From NCBI GenBank assembly GCA_021390615.1, contig JAJEJU010000025.1, positions 62,001-126,000 on the forward strand: a DNA stretch of 64,000 nt, read 5' to 3'. The notes under the pieces are model-generated. The model had not been told where the DNA came from. It made no database searches and worked only from the letters and a program-made list of their open reading frames with translations. This document shows, one piece after another, positions 17,304 through 25,325 of this stretch. Positions within the stretch are counted from its first letter, which is position 1, and every line of letters begins with the position of its first letter. The position numbers were made by a program, and so were the translations under genes. This DNA is from Rhodanobacteraceae bacterium ZG21-1. GTDB taxonomy: Bacteria; Pseudomonadota; Gammaproteobacteria; Xanthomonadales; Rhodanobacteraceae.

Positions 17304-17679
17304 TCGGCCGCGTCCTGCCTCGTCAAAGCGGCCATTCTAGAACGGCGGCAGGGCCAGCCCTAGTCGCGCTAGCGGCTTTTGCGAAGCGGCATCGCCTTGC
17401 GCCTCATCGGACCGCGACCCGCCACGCGGGCCAGGCAGGCATCGCGCCAACCGCTTCTTGCCGCAGGCGATAAAAAAAGCCGGTACCGCAGGGGGGGCGG
17501 CACCGGCTCATGGTCCTGCGTCACACATCGATCGGCGTCCTGCCGGCACCTGCAGTCGCTTGCAAGCGTCGCTCGACGGGCGACGAAACAAGCTTAGGCA
17601 GCGCGGCCTGCACGATCTCTCGGACGATTCCTATTCGGCCGGGACATAGTTGAAGCGCATCACAGTATTGCTGGAAAAC
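17304..17679. other. Intergenic region between endonuclease V and the ABC exporter
   Basis: About 376 bases without a convincing gene. It holds a strong minus-strand terminator (17472-17503) and a 24-codon minus-strand micro-ORF (17631-17702) that starts inside the 3' end of the endonuclease V gene. The stretch 17304-17470 should contain the ABC exporter promoter, but I see no clear -35/-10 pair. Confidence 0.6.
17472..17503 (-). terminator. Rho-independent terminator downstream of endonuclease V gene
   Basis: On the minus strand AGCCGGTGCCGC pairs with GCGGTACCGGCT across a 7-base C-rich loop. This makes a 12-bp stem with one G-U pair, followed directly by seven U residues. It ends the transcript coming from the endonuclease V gene (and the micro-ORF behind it) before the ABC exporter promoter region. 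Confidence 0.85.
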
Positions 17680-18405
17680 TCAGCGCATCCCGTCGAACTC
17701 ATCCTGCTGCGGCGGCACGCCGTCGCGCCGGGAGGCCAGCCGATCGGCCAAGCGCGTCGGTTCCGGCAACTTGTAGCGGGTGCAGCAGGCCAGCACCAGT
17801 TCGGCCGCGCTGGCCAGACTGACCCGATGGCCCGGCGACACGATCAGCGGCTTAATGTGATCTTTGCTGCGCAGGACGATGCCGATCGGCTTGCCGCGAT
17901 AGCGCAGCTCGGCGCGGTCGCCGCGACGTTCTCCGACCGGTCCATGGGTACCGACCAGGATCGACTTGGCCACCCCGATGGTCGGCAGGCCGGAGATCAC
18001 CCCGAGATGCGCGGCGATGCCCAGGCCGCGGGGGTGTGCGATGCCCTGCCCGTCGACGAACACCAGGTCCGGCGCCTGCGGCAGTCTGCGCATGGCTTCG
18101 CGCACCGCCGGCAGTTCGCGGAACGACAACAGCCCCGGGATGTACGGCATGCGCGTGGGCAGGCGCGCCACCACCTGCGCCTGCAGTCGCAAACTGCGCG
18201 CGTCGAGCAGTACCGCCGCCGCGCGGGTCACCGTGCCGTCCGCCTCGAAGCCCACGTCCACGCCGGCGATCAGGCGCAGCGCCGGATAATCGTCTTCGAT
18301 GCGCACGCGCCCGGCCAGTGCGGACTGCACGGCGCGCGCATGCGCGACGTCGCCGTCCCAAGGCAACACTTCGTCGTCCGATGGCTGGATCGGATCCATG
18401 GTCAT
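17680..18405 (-). CDS. nfi: Endonuclease V (deoxyinosine 3'-endonuclease)
   Basis: 241 residues from the ATG at 18405; a second ATG six bases further in (18399) would serve as well. Family motifs are intact: the metal-binding Asp in AGVDVGFE, the YIPGLLSFRE strand that holds the wedge motif, FVDGQGIAHPRGLGIAAHLG, and the IGVAKSIL and RSKDHIKPLIVSPGH motifs. The enzyme cuts the second phosphodiester bond 3' of deoxyinosine and starts repair of deaminated adenine. The same frame stays open far upstream on the minus strand, but that is an artefact of GC-rich DNA opposite the MscS gene. Confidence 0.95.
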   Translation of the reverse strand: MTMDPIQPSDDEVLPWDGDVAHARAVQSALAGRVRIEDDYPALRLIAGVDVGFEADGTVTRAAAVLLDARSLRLQAQVVARLPTRMPYIPGLLSFRELPAVREAMRRLPQAPDLVFVDGQGIAHPRGLGIAAHLGVISGLPTIGVAKSILVGTHGPVGERRGDRAELRYRGKPIGIVLRSKDHIKPLIVSPGHRVSLASAAELVLACCTRYKLPEPTRLADRLASRRDGVPPQQDEFDGMR

Positions 18406-18507
18406 CGCGCGAGCCTGCGGCGTGCAGCCTGAACGCCGCGTCAAAGCGGAAGCGCCGCGCCGCGCGGAACGATTGACCCTCCGCGCCTGCCCCGGGATCA
18501 TCCAGGC

Positions 18508-20931
18508 ATGCGCTTTCTGTATCGTTCCCTGCTCGCCCTGTTGCTGGCCGGCGCCAGCCTTTCTCCCTCGCTTGCGCAAGATGCGCCCAGCTCGGCGTCC
18601 TCGGCGCCCACGCCGGCGCAGCAGCTGAGCAAGCTTGGCAGCGCCCTGGACGCCATCCGCGCCAGCGTGGACGCCGGCGCCAAGAACAAGGAACAAAGCG
18701 TGCCGCTGAACGATCTGCGCAGCCAGGCGCAGGACGTGCAGCAGCAGGCCGACCAACTGGTCTCCACCCTGCTGCCGCAGCAGGCCAATCTCGACGCCCA
18801 GATCGGCGTGCTCGGCCCAGCGCCCGCCAAGGGCAGCAGCGAACCTGCCGCGCTCAGCGCGCAGCGCAAGCAACTGGACAAAGCCAAGAGCAGCCTGCAG
18901 GGCCAGATCATCCAGGCCCAGTCGCTGAGCAAGAACGCCGCCCAGCTTGCCGTCCAAATGGCCCAGCTGCGCCGCGACCAGTTCCAGAGCCAGCTGGCCG
19001 AGCGCACCGCCACACCGTTCAGCGCAGCCTTCTGGTCGGACCCGCTCAAGGCCTATCCCGACGACATGGAGCGGCTGCACCAGTTCGGCAGCGAGGTGCT
19101 CGCCGCCTGGGCACAGGCCTGGCAACCGCCTAACCGCGCGCCCTTCATCCTCTGCCTGCTGTTCGCCGTGCTGTTGTTCAGCGCCGGGCGCCGGCTGGTC
19201 GAGTACGGCATGATGCGGCTCACGGCGGACCGCATGCCGGCCGGCAAGCTGCGCCGCAGCGCGCTGGCGGTGACCGCCGCGCTGGCCTCCACCCTGACCA
19301 TCGGGCTGGCGGCCTATGCGGTGTATCTCGCGCTCAACTGGCACGACATCCTCGACGAAGACCTGGACACGCTCGGCCGCCACCTGGTCAGCCTGGTGTT
19401 TTTCTGCGCCTTCATGGCCGGCCTGGGCCGGGCCATCCTGAGCAACCGGCATCCCTCGTGGCGGCTGCCGGCGCTCTCCGACGACGCCGCGCATCGCCTG
19501 CGCGCGTTTCCCTGGCTGCTCGGCAGCGCCACCCTGATCCTGGGCACGGTCGAGCGGGTCAGCAGCACCGCCGCGCTCAGCCTGCCCGCGACCATTGCCA
19601 CGCGCTGCCTGCTGTCCCTGCTGATCGGCGGCCTGATCGGCGGAGCGCTGCTGCGGCTGGGCAAATCGCGCCGCGCGAGCCAGGCCGCCGGCAAGGCGCT
19701 CGCGCCGCGTCCGCTGTGGGTGGGACTGGTGGTCGCCGCCGCCTTCGTCGGGGTCGGCCTGATCGGCCTGGGCGTGGCCACCGGCTACATCGCCTTCGCC
19801 TTCTTCATCGCGCGGCAGATGCTGTGGGTCGGGGTGATCCTCACCGCGCTGTACCTGCTGATGCACCTGGTCGACGACATCTTCGACAGCGTGTTCGCGC
19901 CCAAGGGCCGCACCGGCCAGCGCCTGCAGGAAAGCTTCGGGCTCGACGCCAGCAAGCTGGAACAGGCCGGCACCGTGCTGTCCGGCCTCAGCCGCAGCCT
20001 GCTGGTGATCCTCGCCGTCACCTTCGTGCTGGCGCCCTACGGTGCCGAGCCGCAGGAGCTGCTGGGCCGCGTCGGCAGCATGCTCACCGGCAGCTCGCTG
20101 GGCGGCCTGCCGATCGCGCCGGACCACATCTTCGACGCCCTGCTGGTGCTGCTGCTCGGCGTCGCGCTGCTGCGCATCCTCAAACGCTGGTTGAACGACC
20201 AGCTGCTGCCCAAGACCTCGATGGATCTGGGCATGCAGACCTCGATGATGACCCTGCTCAGTTATGTGGGCTGGGTACTGATCGTGGTGCTGGTGCTGCT
20301 CACCCTCAACGTGAACCTGCAGAGCATCGCCTGGATGGCCAGCGCGCTCTCGGTCGGCATCGGCTTCGGCCTGCAGGCGATCGTGCAGAACTTCATCTCC
20401 GGCCTGATCCTGCTCGCCGAGCGGCCGGTCAAGGTGGGCGACTGGGTCAGCATCGGCGGCGTCGAGGGCGACATCAAGCGGATCAACGTGCGCGCCACCG
20501 AAATCCAGATGAGCGACCGTTCGACCATGATCGTGCCGAACTCGCAGTTCATCACCCAGAACGTGCGCAACGTGACCCTGGCCAACGCGCAGGGCCGCGT
20601 GCACATCAAGCTGCCGATGCCGGTGGACACCGACGCCGGCAAGGCGCGGCAGATCATCCTGGAAGCCTTCCAGGCGCATCCGTCGACGCTGGAGACGCCC
20701 TCGCCCTACGTGCAGTTGGAGAGCGTGGACGCGGTCTCGATGAACTTCGCCGCCACCGCCTACGTGCGCAATCCGCGCGACGCCAGCACGGTGAAGAGCG
20801 ACCTGCTGTTCGAGATCCTGCAGCGCCTGCGCGATGCGCAGCTGCCGCTGTCGAAGCCGCAGGACATGGTGGTGCGCACGCTGGGCGCAATCGACAAGGA
20901 TGGCGGCGGCGCGCCATTTCCGTCGTCCTGA
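18508..20931 (+). CDS. Large MscS-family mechanosensitive channel with DUF3772-like N-terminus
   Basis: 807 residues. A signal peptide (MRFLYRSLLALLLAGASLSPSLAQ) leads into a periplasmic helical, coiled-coil domain at about 25-170 that resembles DUF3772. Multiple membrane helices follow. The conserved MscS pore helix and beta domain are at about residues 610-690 (SVGIGFGLQAIVQNFISG, then ERPVKVGDWV and IVPNSQFITQ). The protein would release solutes on hypo-osmotic shock from the inner membrane. Length and architecture match the MscK/YbiO-type large channels rather than E. coli MscS itself. Its stop codon abuts the following AraC gene. Confidence 0.92.
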   Translation: MRFLYRSLLALLLAGASLSPSLAQDAPSSASSAPTPAQQLSKLGSALDAIRASVDAGAKNKEQSVPLNDLRSQAQDVQQQADQLVSTLLPQQANLDAQIGVLGPAPAKGSSEPAALSAQRKQLDKAKSSLQGQIIQAQSLSKNAAQLAVQMAQLRRDQFQSQLAERTATPFSAAFWSDPLKAYPDDMERLHQFGSEVLAAWAQAWQPPNRAPFILCLLFAVLLFSAGRRLVEYGMMRLTADRMPAGKLRRSALAVTAALASTLTIGLAAYAVYLALNWHDILDEDLDTLGRHLVSLVFFCAFMAGLGRAILSNRHPSWRLPALSDDAAHRLRAFPWLLGSATLILGTVERVSSTAALSLPATIATRCLLSLLIGGLIGGALLRLGKSRRASQAAGKALAPRPLWVGLVVAAAFVGVGLIGLGVATGYIAFAFFIARQMLWVGVILTALYLLMHLVDDIFDSVFAPKGRTGQRLQESFGLDASKLEQAGTVLSGLSRSLLVILAVTFVLAPYGAEPQELLGRVGSMLTGSSLGGLPIAPDHIFDALLVLLLGVALLRILKRWLNDQLLPKTSMDLGMQTSMMTLLSYVGWVLIVVLVLLTLNVNLQSIAWMASALSVGIGFGLQAIVQNFISGLILLAERPVKVGDWVSIGGVEGDIKRINVRATEIQMSDRSTMIVPNSQFITQNVRNVTLANAQGRVHIKLPMPVDTDAGKARQIILEAFQAHPSTLETPSPYVQLESVDAVSMNFAATAYVRNPRDASTVKSDLLFEILQRLRDAQLPLSKPQDMVVRTLGAIDKDGGGAPFPSS

Positions 20932-21759
20932 GTGCAGCGCATGCACGGCTGGCATCGCATCGTCCCGCATGCACCTCTGGATCGCCTGATCGAGTCGATC
21001 TGGGACTGGGACATGCCGCCGGCCGCGCATCGCTACGAGCGCATCCTGCCGACGCCGGGCACCAGCCTGATCATCAACTTGTATGAGGACGAAACCCGCG
21101 TCTACGGCGATGACGCGCAGCGCAGCTGCCGACGCGCGCCGGGCGGCGTGATCGGCGGCCCTTATCGCAGCAGCTGGATCATCGATACCGCCGAGCAGGT
21201 CCGGGTGATGGGAGCGAGCTTCCGGCCCGGCGGCGCGCATGCCTTGATCGGTATCGACGCCGACGCATTCGGTCAGGGCGACATCGGTCTGGAAGACCTG
21301 TTCGGCGCCGATGCCAGGCGTCTGCGCCAGCGCCTGCTGGAAACCGCCTGCCCGTTGCAGCGGCTGGCCTTGCTGGAAAGCTGGCTGCAGGGACTGGCCG
21401 AGCAGCCGGCGCTGGACCCCGCGATCGCGCATGCCGTCGCCATGCTCGATCGCACGCCGCAACTGGCGCGCATCGCGGCCGTGCAGCGCGACAGCGGCTA
21501 TTCGGCGGCGCGCTTCTCCCTGCTGTTCCGCCGCCACGTCGGCATGAGCCCCAAGCGCTACGCGCGCCTGCTGCGCTTTCGCGCGGTGGTGGCCCAGGTG
21601 CGGTCCCAGCGCACGGTCGACTGGAGCCGGGTCGCCGCCGACGGCGGCTACTGCGACCAGGCGCACCTCAGCCACGAATTCCGCGCATTCGCCGGCGTCA
21701 CGCCGAGCGCCTTCATGGACCTGCGCGGCCCTTACGCGAACCATCTGGTGCTGGACTGA
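20932..21759 (+). CDS. AraC-family transcriptional regulator (DUF6597-type N-terminus)
   Basis: 275 residues from a GTG directly after the MscS stop; an ATG at 20941 is equally possible. The N-terminal half (PLDRLIESIWDW, then RILPTPGTSLIINL) is the DUF6597-type sensor domain common to many AraC regulators. The C-terminal 100 residues are the double helix-turn-helix (GYSAARFSLLFRRHVGMSPKRY, then GGYCDQAHLSHEFRAFAGVTPSAF; each string here is a fragment). It is followed 79 bases later by a VOC-fold gene, a pairing common in related bacteria, so it probably controls that gene. Confidence 0.9.
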   Translation: MQRMHGWHRIVPHAPLDRLIESIWDWDMPPAAHRYERILPTPGTSLIINLYEDETRVYGDDAQRSCRRAPGGVIGGPYRSSWIIDTAEQVRVMGASFRPGGAHALIGIDADAFGQGDIGLEDLFGADARRLRQRLLETACPLQRLALLESWLQGLAEQPALDPAIAHAVAMLDRTPQLARIAAVQRDSGYSAARFSLLFRRHVGMSPKRYARLLRFRAVVAQVRSQRTVDWSRVAADGGYCDQAHLSHEFRAFAGVTPSAFMDLRGPYANHLVLD

Positions 21760-21838
21760 GCCGCCCGAAAAAATCTACAAGACCCGCTCGGCGCGGCAGA
21801 TTAGGCTCACGCCTACTTTCACTCTGCGGAGTTCCGCC

Positions 21839-22264
21839 ATGACCGACGCCTCACCCGCGGCCAGCACCATCATTCCCTGCCTGCGCTACCGCGACGCGCA
21901 CGCGGCCATCGCCTGGCTGTGCAAGGCTTTCGGCTTCGAGAAACATGCGGTCTACGACGACGACCAGGGCGGCGTGGCGCACGCCCAGCTGACCTATCGC
22001 GGCGGCATGCTCATGCTGGGCTCGGTGCGCGAGGACGGCTTCGGCGCACAGATGGTGCAGCCGGAGCAGATCGGCGGACGCGAGACCCAATGCGCCTATG
22101 TGGTGGTGAACGACTGCAAGGCCCACTACGACCGCGCCAAGGCGGCCGGCGCGCACATCGTCGACGACTACGCGGAAAAGGACTACGGCGGCGCCGGCTA
22201 CAGCTGCCGCGATCCGGAAGGGCATCTGTGGTCGTTCGGCAGCTACGATCCCTGGCATGTCTGA
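21839..22264 (+). CDS. VOC-superfamily (glyoxalase/bleomycin-resistance-like) protein
   Basis: 141 residues. The fold is indicated by IIPCLRYRDAHAAIAWLCKA and FGFEKHAVYDD in the first half and YSCRDPEGHLWSFGSYDP in the second, the usual PhnB/glyoxalase-like pattern. Substrate unknown. The start ATG is preceded by CTGCGGAG. It is likely controlled by the AraC gene just upstream. The last codons (TGG CAT GTC TGA) form the first unit of a 16-bp tandem repeat that continues beyond the gene. Confidence 0.88.
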   Translation: MTDASPAASTIIPCLRYRDAHAAIAWLCKAFGFEKHAVYDDDQGGVAHAQLTYRGGMLMLGSVREDGFGAQMVQPEQIGGRETQCAYVVVNDCKAHYDRAKAAGAHIVDDYAEKDYGGAGYSCRDPEGHLWSFGSYDPWHV

Positions 22265-22377
22265 CTGCAGGCACGTCTGACTGCGTGCATGTCTGACCGC
22301 GGGGATGTCTAGCCGCTGGTATGTTTCACTGCCGGCATGCCCCATGTCTGACCGCGATGCCTGGCATGCCTGATCTC
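22254..22377. repeat. Degenerate ~16-bp tandem repeat seeded by the VOC gene's stop codon
   Basis: Units begin near 22254 (GGCATGTCTGACTGCA), 22270 (GGCACGTCTGACTGCG), 22287 (GCATGTCTGACCGCGG), 22303 (GGATGTCTAGCCGCTG) and 22318 (GGTATGTTTCACTGCC). A further GTCTGACCGC copy occurs at about 22345-22354, and two weaker GGCATGCC-type copies lie at about 22333 and 22363. The first unit contains the gene's own HV-stop codons. The pattern suggests slipped-strand amplification of the gene end followed by decay. Confidence 0.75.
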
Positions 22378-22394
22378 GGTCGCGTGCGGGCGGA

Positions 22395-22757
22395 TCAGCG
22401 CGGCGTGAAAACCACGCTGAGCTTGCGCCGAAACACGCTTTCATAACCCCGGTACGGCAGTGGCTCGGCCCGCCGCACGGCCTCGATCAGGGAGCGGCGC
22501 CCGGCTTCGTCATAGGCACAGTCGGCATCGACCCTCGCGTCGAGCACCTGGCCACCGGGCGCCTGCTCGATCTGCACGCGGCACGGCACCGCCGGCTCGT
22601 GCTCCGGACGGATCCAGTTCTGCATGATCGCTGCCTGCAGCGCCTGCACATAGCGCAGCTGCAGCGCTGCATGCGCATCTCCGGACGAGGCGGGTGCGGC
22701 CGCATGCGCAGCGAGCATGCCGCTGCCGAACAGCATCCCAGTCATCAGTCGTTTCAT
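22395..22757 (-). CDS. Small exported protein with TolA/TonB C-terminal-like domain
   Basis: 120 residues. The ATG at 22757 has AGGGAGG upstream at good spacing. An N-terminal signal peptide (MKRLMTGMLFGSGMLAAHAAA) is followed by a domain resembling the C-terminus of TolA/TonB: an IMQNWIRPE helix, CRVQIEQAPGGQVLDARV strands with two cysteines (PCRV and DADCAY) that could form a disulfide, and SLIEAVRRAEPLPYRG. It lacks the membrane anchor and long helix of true TolA, so it is a periplasmic stand-alone version. Role unknown, probably envelope-related. Confidence 0.8.
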   Translation of the reverse strand: MKRLMTGMLFGSGMLAAHAAAPASSGDAHAALQLRYVQALQAAIMQNWIRPEHEPAVPCRVQIEQAPGGQVLDARVDADCAYDEAGRRSLIEAVRRAEPLPYRGYESVFRRKLSVVFTPR

Positions 22758-22835
22758 TGCGCCCTCCCTGGTCATGCGGACGCCGCTTGGCAGAAGCGAC
22801 GCTTGGCGGCAGCCACGTGGACGCGGGCGCCTCAA

Positions 22836-22868
22836 AAAAACGGGGCCGGCGCGAACACCGGCCCCGCG
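22836..22868 (-). terminator. Rho-independent terminator after the small secreted protein gene
   Basis: On the minus strand CGGGGCCGG pairs with CCGGCCCCG around an 8-base loop, then seven U residues follow. It lies 20 bases past the stop of the 22888-23379 gene. Confidence 0.88.
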
Positions 22869-22887
22869 ATTCGCCATCAGCGAGCGC

Positions 22888-23379
22888 TTACGAGCAGGTC
22901 TTGCCCTTCTCGCCGTGATAGCCCTTGGCCTTGGCGTCGGCCTCGCTCATGTACTCGCCCTGCTTGGTCTTGCCGTACCACTTGTCACCTTGGCAATGGT
23001 AGACCTTGCTCTTGTCGTTGACCCACACCATGCCGGGGCCGCCGCCGGGAGCGGCAGCCGCCGTGGAGGCGGTCGAGGTCGAGGACTTGGCCGCCGGAGC
23101 AGCCGGTGCGGCTGCGGCCGGTGCAGCCGCTGGAGCGGGAGCGGCCGCGGCAGCCGGCGCAGCGGCGGCGGCAGGCGCAGCCGTGGAAGCGGCGGCGTAC
23201 CACTCCTTCACACCCTTGTGGCCCTTGCAGGCGCCTTTCTTGGTGGCCTGACTGCTGTAGCTACCGTCCTTGCACTGGCCGGTGGAGCCGGCGGGCGCCG
23301 CCGACTGCTGCGCGTAAACGGCTGGAACGGACAACAAAGCGGCCGCCAGGACCGCGATCAAACCGAACGACTTCTTCAT
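22888..23379 (-). CDS. Secreted DUF3761-like protein with Ala/Pro-rich linker
   Basis: 163 residues. AGGGAGA lies upstream of the ATG at 23379, and a signal peptide MKKSFGLIAVLAAALLSVPAVYA is present. The mature N-terminal part has CKDGSYSSQATKKGACKGHKGVKEWY, in which two cysteines and the G-C-x-G-H-x-G pattern resemble DUF3761. A run of about 45 Ala/Pro residues then acts as a flexible linker. The C-terminal part (MVWVNDKSKVYHCQGDKWYG, then MSEADAKAKGYH) resembles the short domain found in sunset-like secreted proteins and has a further Cys pair. Probably a periplasmic protein of two small domains; function unknown. It has its own terminator. Confidence 0.82.
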   Translation of the reverse strand: MKKSFGLIAVLAAALLSVPAVYAQQSAAPAGSTGQCKDGSYSSQATKKGACKGHKGVKEWYAAASTAAPAAAAAPAAAAAPAPAAAPAAAAPAAPAAKSSTSTASTAAAAPGGGPGMVWVNDKSKVYHCQGDKWYGKTKQGEYMSEADAKAKGYHGEKGKTCS

Positions 23380-23604
23380 GAAGGTCTCCCTAGTCACTAC
23401 CAACCCCTTCGCAGGCGCCACGCGCGCGCATCTTTGTGCGAGACATGCCACCGCCCCAAGCGCAGATGCTCCGGCGCTTGCGGGGCCGACTATGCATCAA
23501 AACGATGAAAACGACAGCCTGGACCCCGCGTCGCATTCATCTTGCAGGAGGCAAGACGTGCAGCACCGCACATGCTGCGAAGCAACACACGATGCAGCCG
23601 TCAT

Positions 23605-25236
23605 TTATTTCGCGACGTTGGCGGGTCGCCGCAGGCTGGAATGCGGCCGCGCCACGGCATAGATCTCCCAGGCGATCTGCTTGAGCAGGCCTTCCGGATC
23701 CTTGCCCTGCACATACAGATCCATGTGCGTCTTGCCCGGCAGATAGCGGAAATCCGCATGCGCGCCCAGCCCATCCAGCACAGCCTGCAGCTTGCGCACG
23801 GCGCCGTCCAGGTAATAGGTGTCGGCGGTGCCCACGATCAGGTGAAGTTTGCCGTCGAGCTCGGGCTTCAGCTGCGGCCAGTCGACCTGCAGCCGATGCG
23901 CGATGTCGTAGTGGTCGCGCCAGTAGGCGATCACCGTGGGATCGACGTCGCCGGTGTCGCGATCGAACAGCGGCATTGGCCGGCCGTCTTCGCGGCGCGG
24001 CGAGAACACCCATTCGAACGAGGCCATCTGCCCGCCGTAGGGGCCGAACACCTGCTCCAGCCGCGCGAAGTCGTGGAAGGTGCCGGCCACCTTGCCGTGC
24101 AGCCGCTCGAAGGGCCAGGGCGTACCGTCCGGGCCCCTGTAGACGTTGGCATGCGGCGCGTACAGATCGATGCCGGAGAAGTCGTGGAAATCGACCGGAT
24201 CCGGCGAGGTGGACCAGGTGCCCCCGAACATCGCCGGATAGCGCGTCTGCAGCCACAGCGTCGCCCAGCCTCCGGAGGAATGCCCGGTGAGGAAACGTCC
24301 GGACGCCTGGCCGTCCATACGGAACTGCGCTTCCAGGTGCGGAATCAGCTCTTCGGTCAGCGCCTGGCCCCACGGGCCGTTGTTGACCGAGTCGGCGAAT
24401 TCGTGGGTGCCGGTCGGGCTGGATTCGTCCAGGAACACCCAGATCATCGGCGGCATCTGGCCGCGGCTCATCGCCAGGTAGACGTCGACCAGGGCGCCGA
24501 GCAGATGGTTCTGGTCGCCGCCGTAGCCGTGCGTGTAATACACCGTGGGATAGCGCAAGTCGCCGCTGCCCTCGTAGCCCGGCGGCACCAGCACCCAGCC
24601 GCGCATGTGCACGGGCCGGCCCCAGAAGGTCGACAGCGCCGGGCTGACGAAATCGATCGGCCGGGTGTGCTGGCGCGCGACCGGGGCAGCCGCCTGCAAC
24701 TCGGGCGGAGAGGTCGACAGCTGCCAGGGATACGGCTCCGACTGCACCTGCACCAGGCGCAGGGTCGCCGGCGTGATCGCCGGCAGATGCGCGCTGACCA
24801 CCGCACTGACCAGGTCGCCGGTATTGCGGCCGGTGTAGTTGTAGCTATGGTCGAGATCGAGCACTGCCTGCAGCAGGTAGTCGCCGGGCGGCAGCTGCGA
24901 AAAGCTTTCGGGAAAGGCCAGGCCATCGGTGTCGATGGTCACCCGCTGCCCCGGCGCCAGCCGGCTCACCTCGCGCGCGGCGACCGCGGTGCGCATCGGA
25001 TACAGCGGATCGGCATCCACGCTTTCCACCTTGCCGTCCTTGGCGGCGGCGCGCGCGGCGCTGGCCTCGGTGGCGAACAGCAGCAGCCGCCCGGATACCG
25101 GCTGGGCGGCCGCGCCGTCAAGCTCGACCTTGAAGATCGGCGGCGTGCGCGCGGCATGCCAGCGCAGCGCCAGCGTGCCGGTGAGCAGCACCAGCACGCC
25201 CATCAGCAACGCCACCACCCACGACGATCTGCGCAT
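23605..25236 (-). CDS. Esterase D/enterochelin-esterase-like alpha/beta hydrolase, membrane-anchored or secreted
   Basis: 543 residues from the ATG at 25236, which has GAGGAAGAG upstream; an in-frame ATG at 25302 would add 22 residues. A hydrophobic N-terminus (WVVALLMGVLVLLTGTLAL) serves as signal or anchor. Residues 40-200 form a beta-rich N-terminal domain. The alpha/beta-hydrolase part shows YPTVYYTHGYGG, the nucleophile elbow GHSSGGW, and a late DLYVQG-containing segment preceded by KTHMD that probably carries the catalytic His. This matches putative esterases of the Fes/EstD type. Substrate unknown. Confidence 0.85.
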   Translation of the reverse strand: MRRSSWVVALLMGVLVLLTGTLALRWHAARTPPIFKVELDGAAAQPVSGRLLLFATEASAARAAAKDGKVESVDADPLYPMRTAVAAREVSRLAPGQRVTIDTDGLAFPESFSQLPPGDYLLQAVLDLDHSYNYTGRNTGDLVSAVVSAHLPAITPATLRLVQVQSEPYPWQLSTSPPELQAAAPVARQHTRPIDFVSPALSTFWGRPVHMRGWVLVPPGYEGSGDLRYPTVYYTHGYGGDQNHLLGALVDVYLAMSRGQMPPMIWVFLDESSPTGTHEFADSVNNGPWGQALTEELIPHLEAQFRMDGQASGRFLTGHSSGGWATLWLQTRYPAMFGGTWSTSPDPVDFHDFSGIDLYAPHANVYRGPDGTPWPFERLHGKVAGTFHDFARLEQVFGPYGGQMASFEWVFSPRREDGRPMPLFDRDTGDVDPTVIAYWRDHYDIAHRLQVDWPQLKPELDGKLHLIVGTADTYYLDGAVRKLQAVLDGLGAHADFRYLPGKTHMDLYVQGKDPEGLLKQIAWEIYAVARPHSSLRRPANVAK

Positions 25237-25325
25237 GCCTCGCTCTTCCTCGCCCGCTTCGTTCGAGCGTACCCGTTTTAGCGCCGGCCGCGACGACGCC
25301 AAGCCCGCGGCAAGACGGCATGGAT

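Noticed and set aside
17680-21744. A 1354-codon minus-strand open frame covering endonuclease V and the whole region opposite the MscS and AraC genes
   Set aside because: Only the C-terminal 241 residues have family motifs. The rest is antisense to well-supported genes, rich in R/Q/H/G as expected from GC-rich shadow frames.
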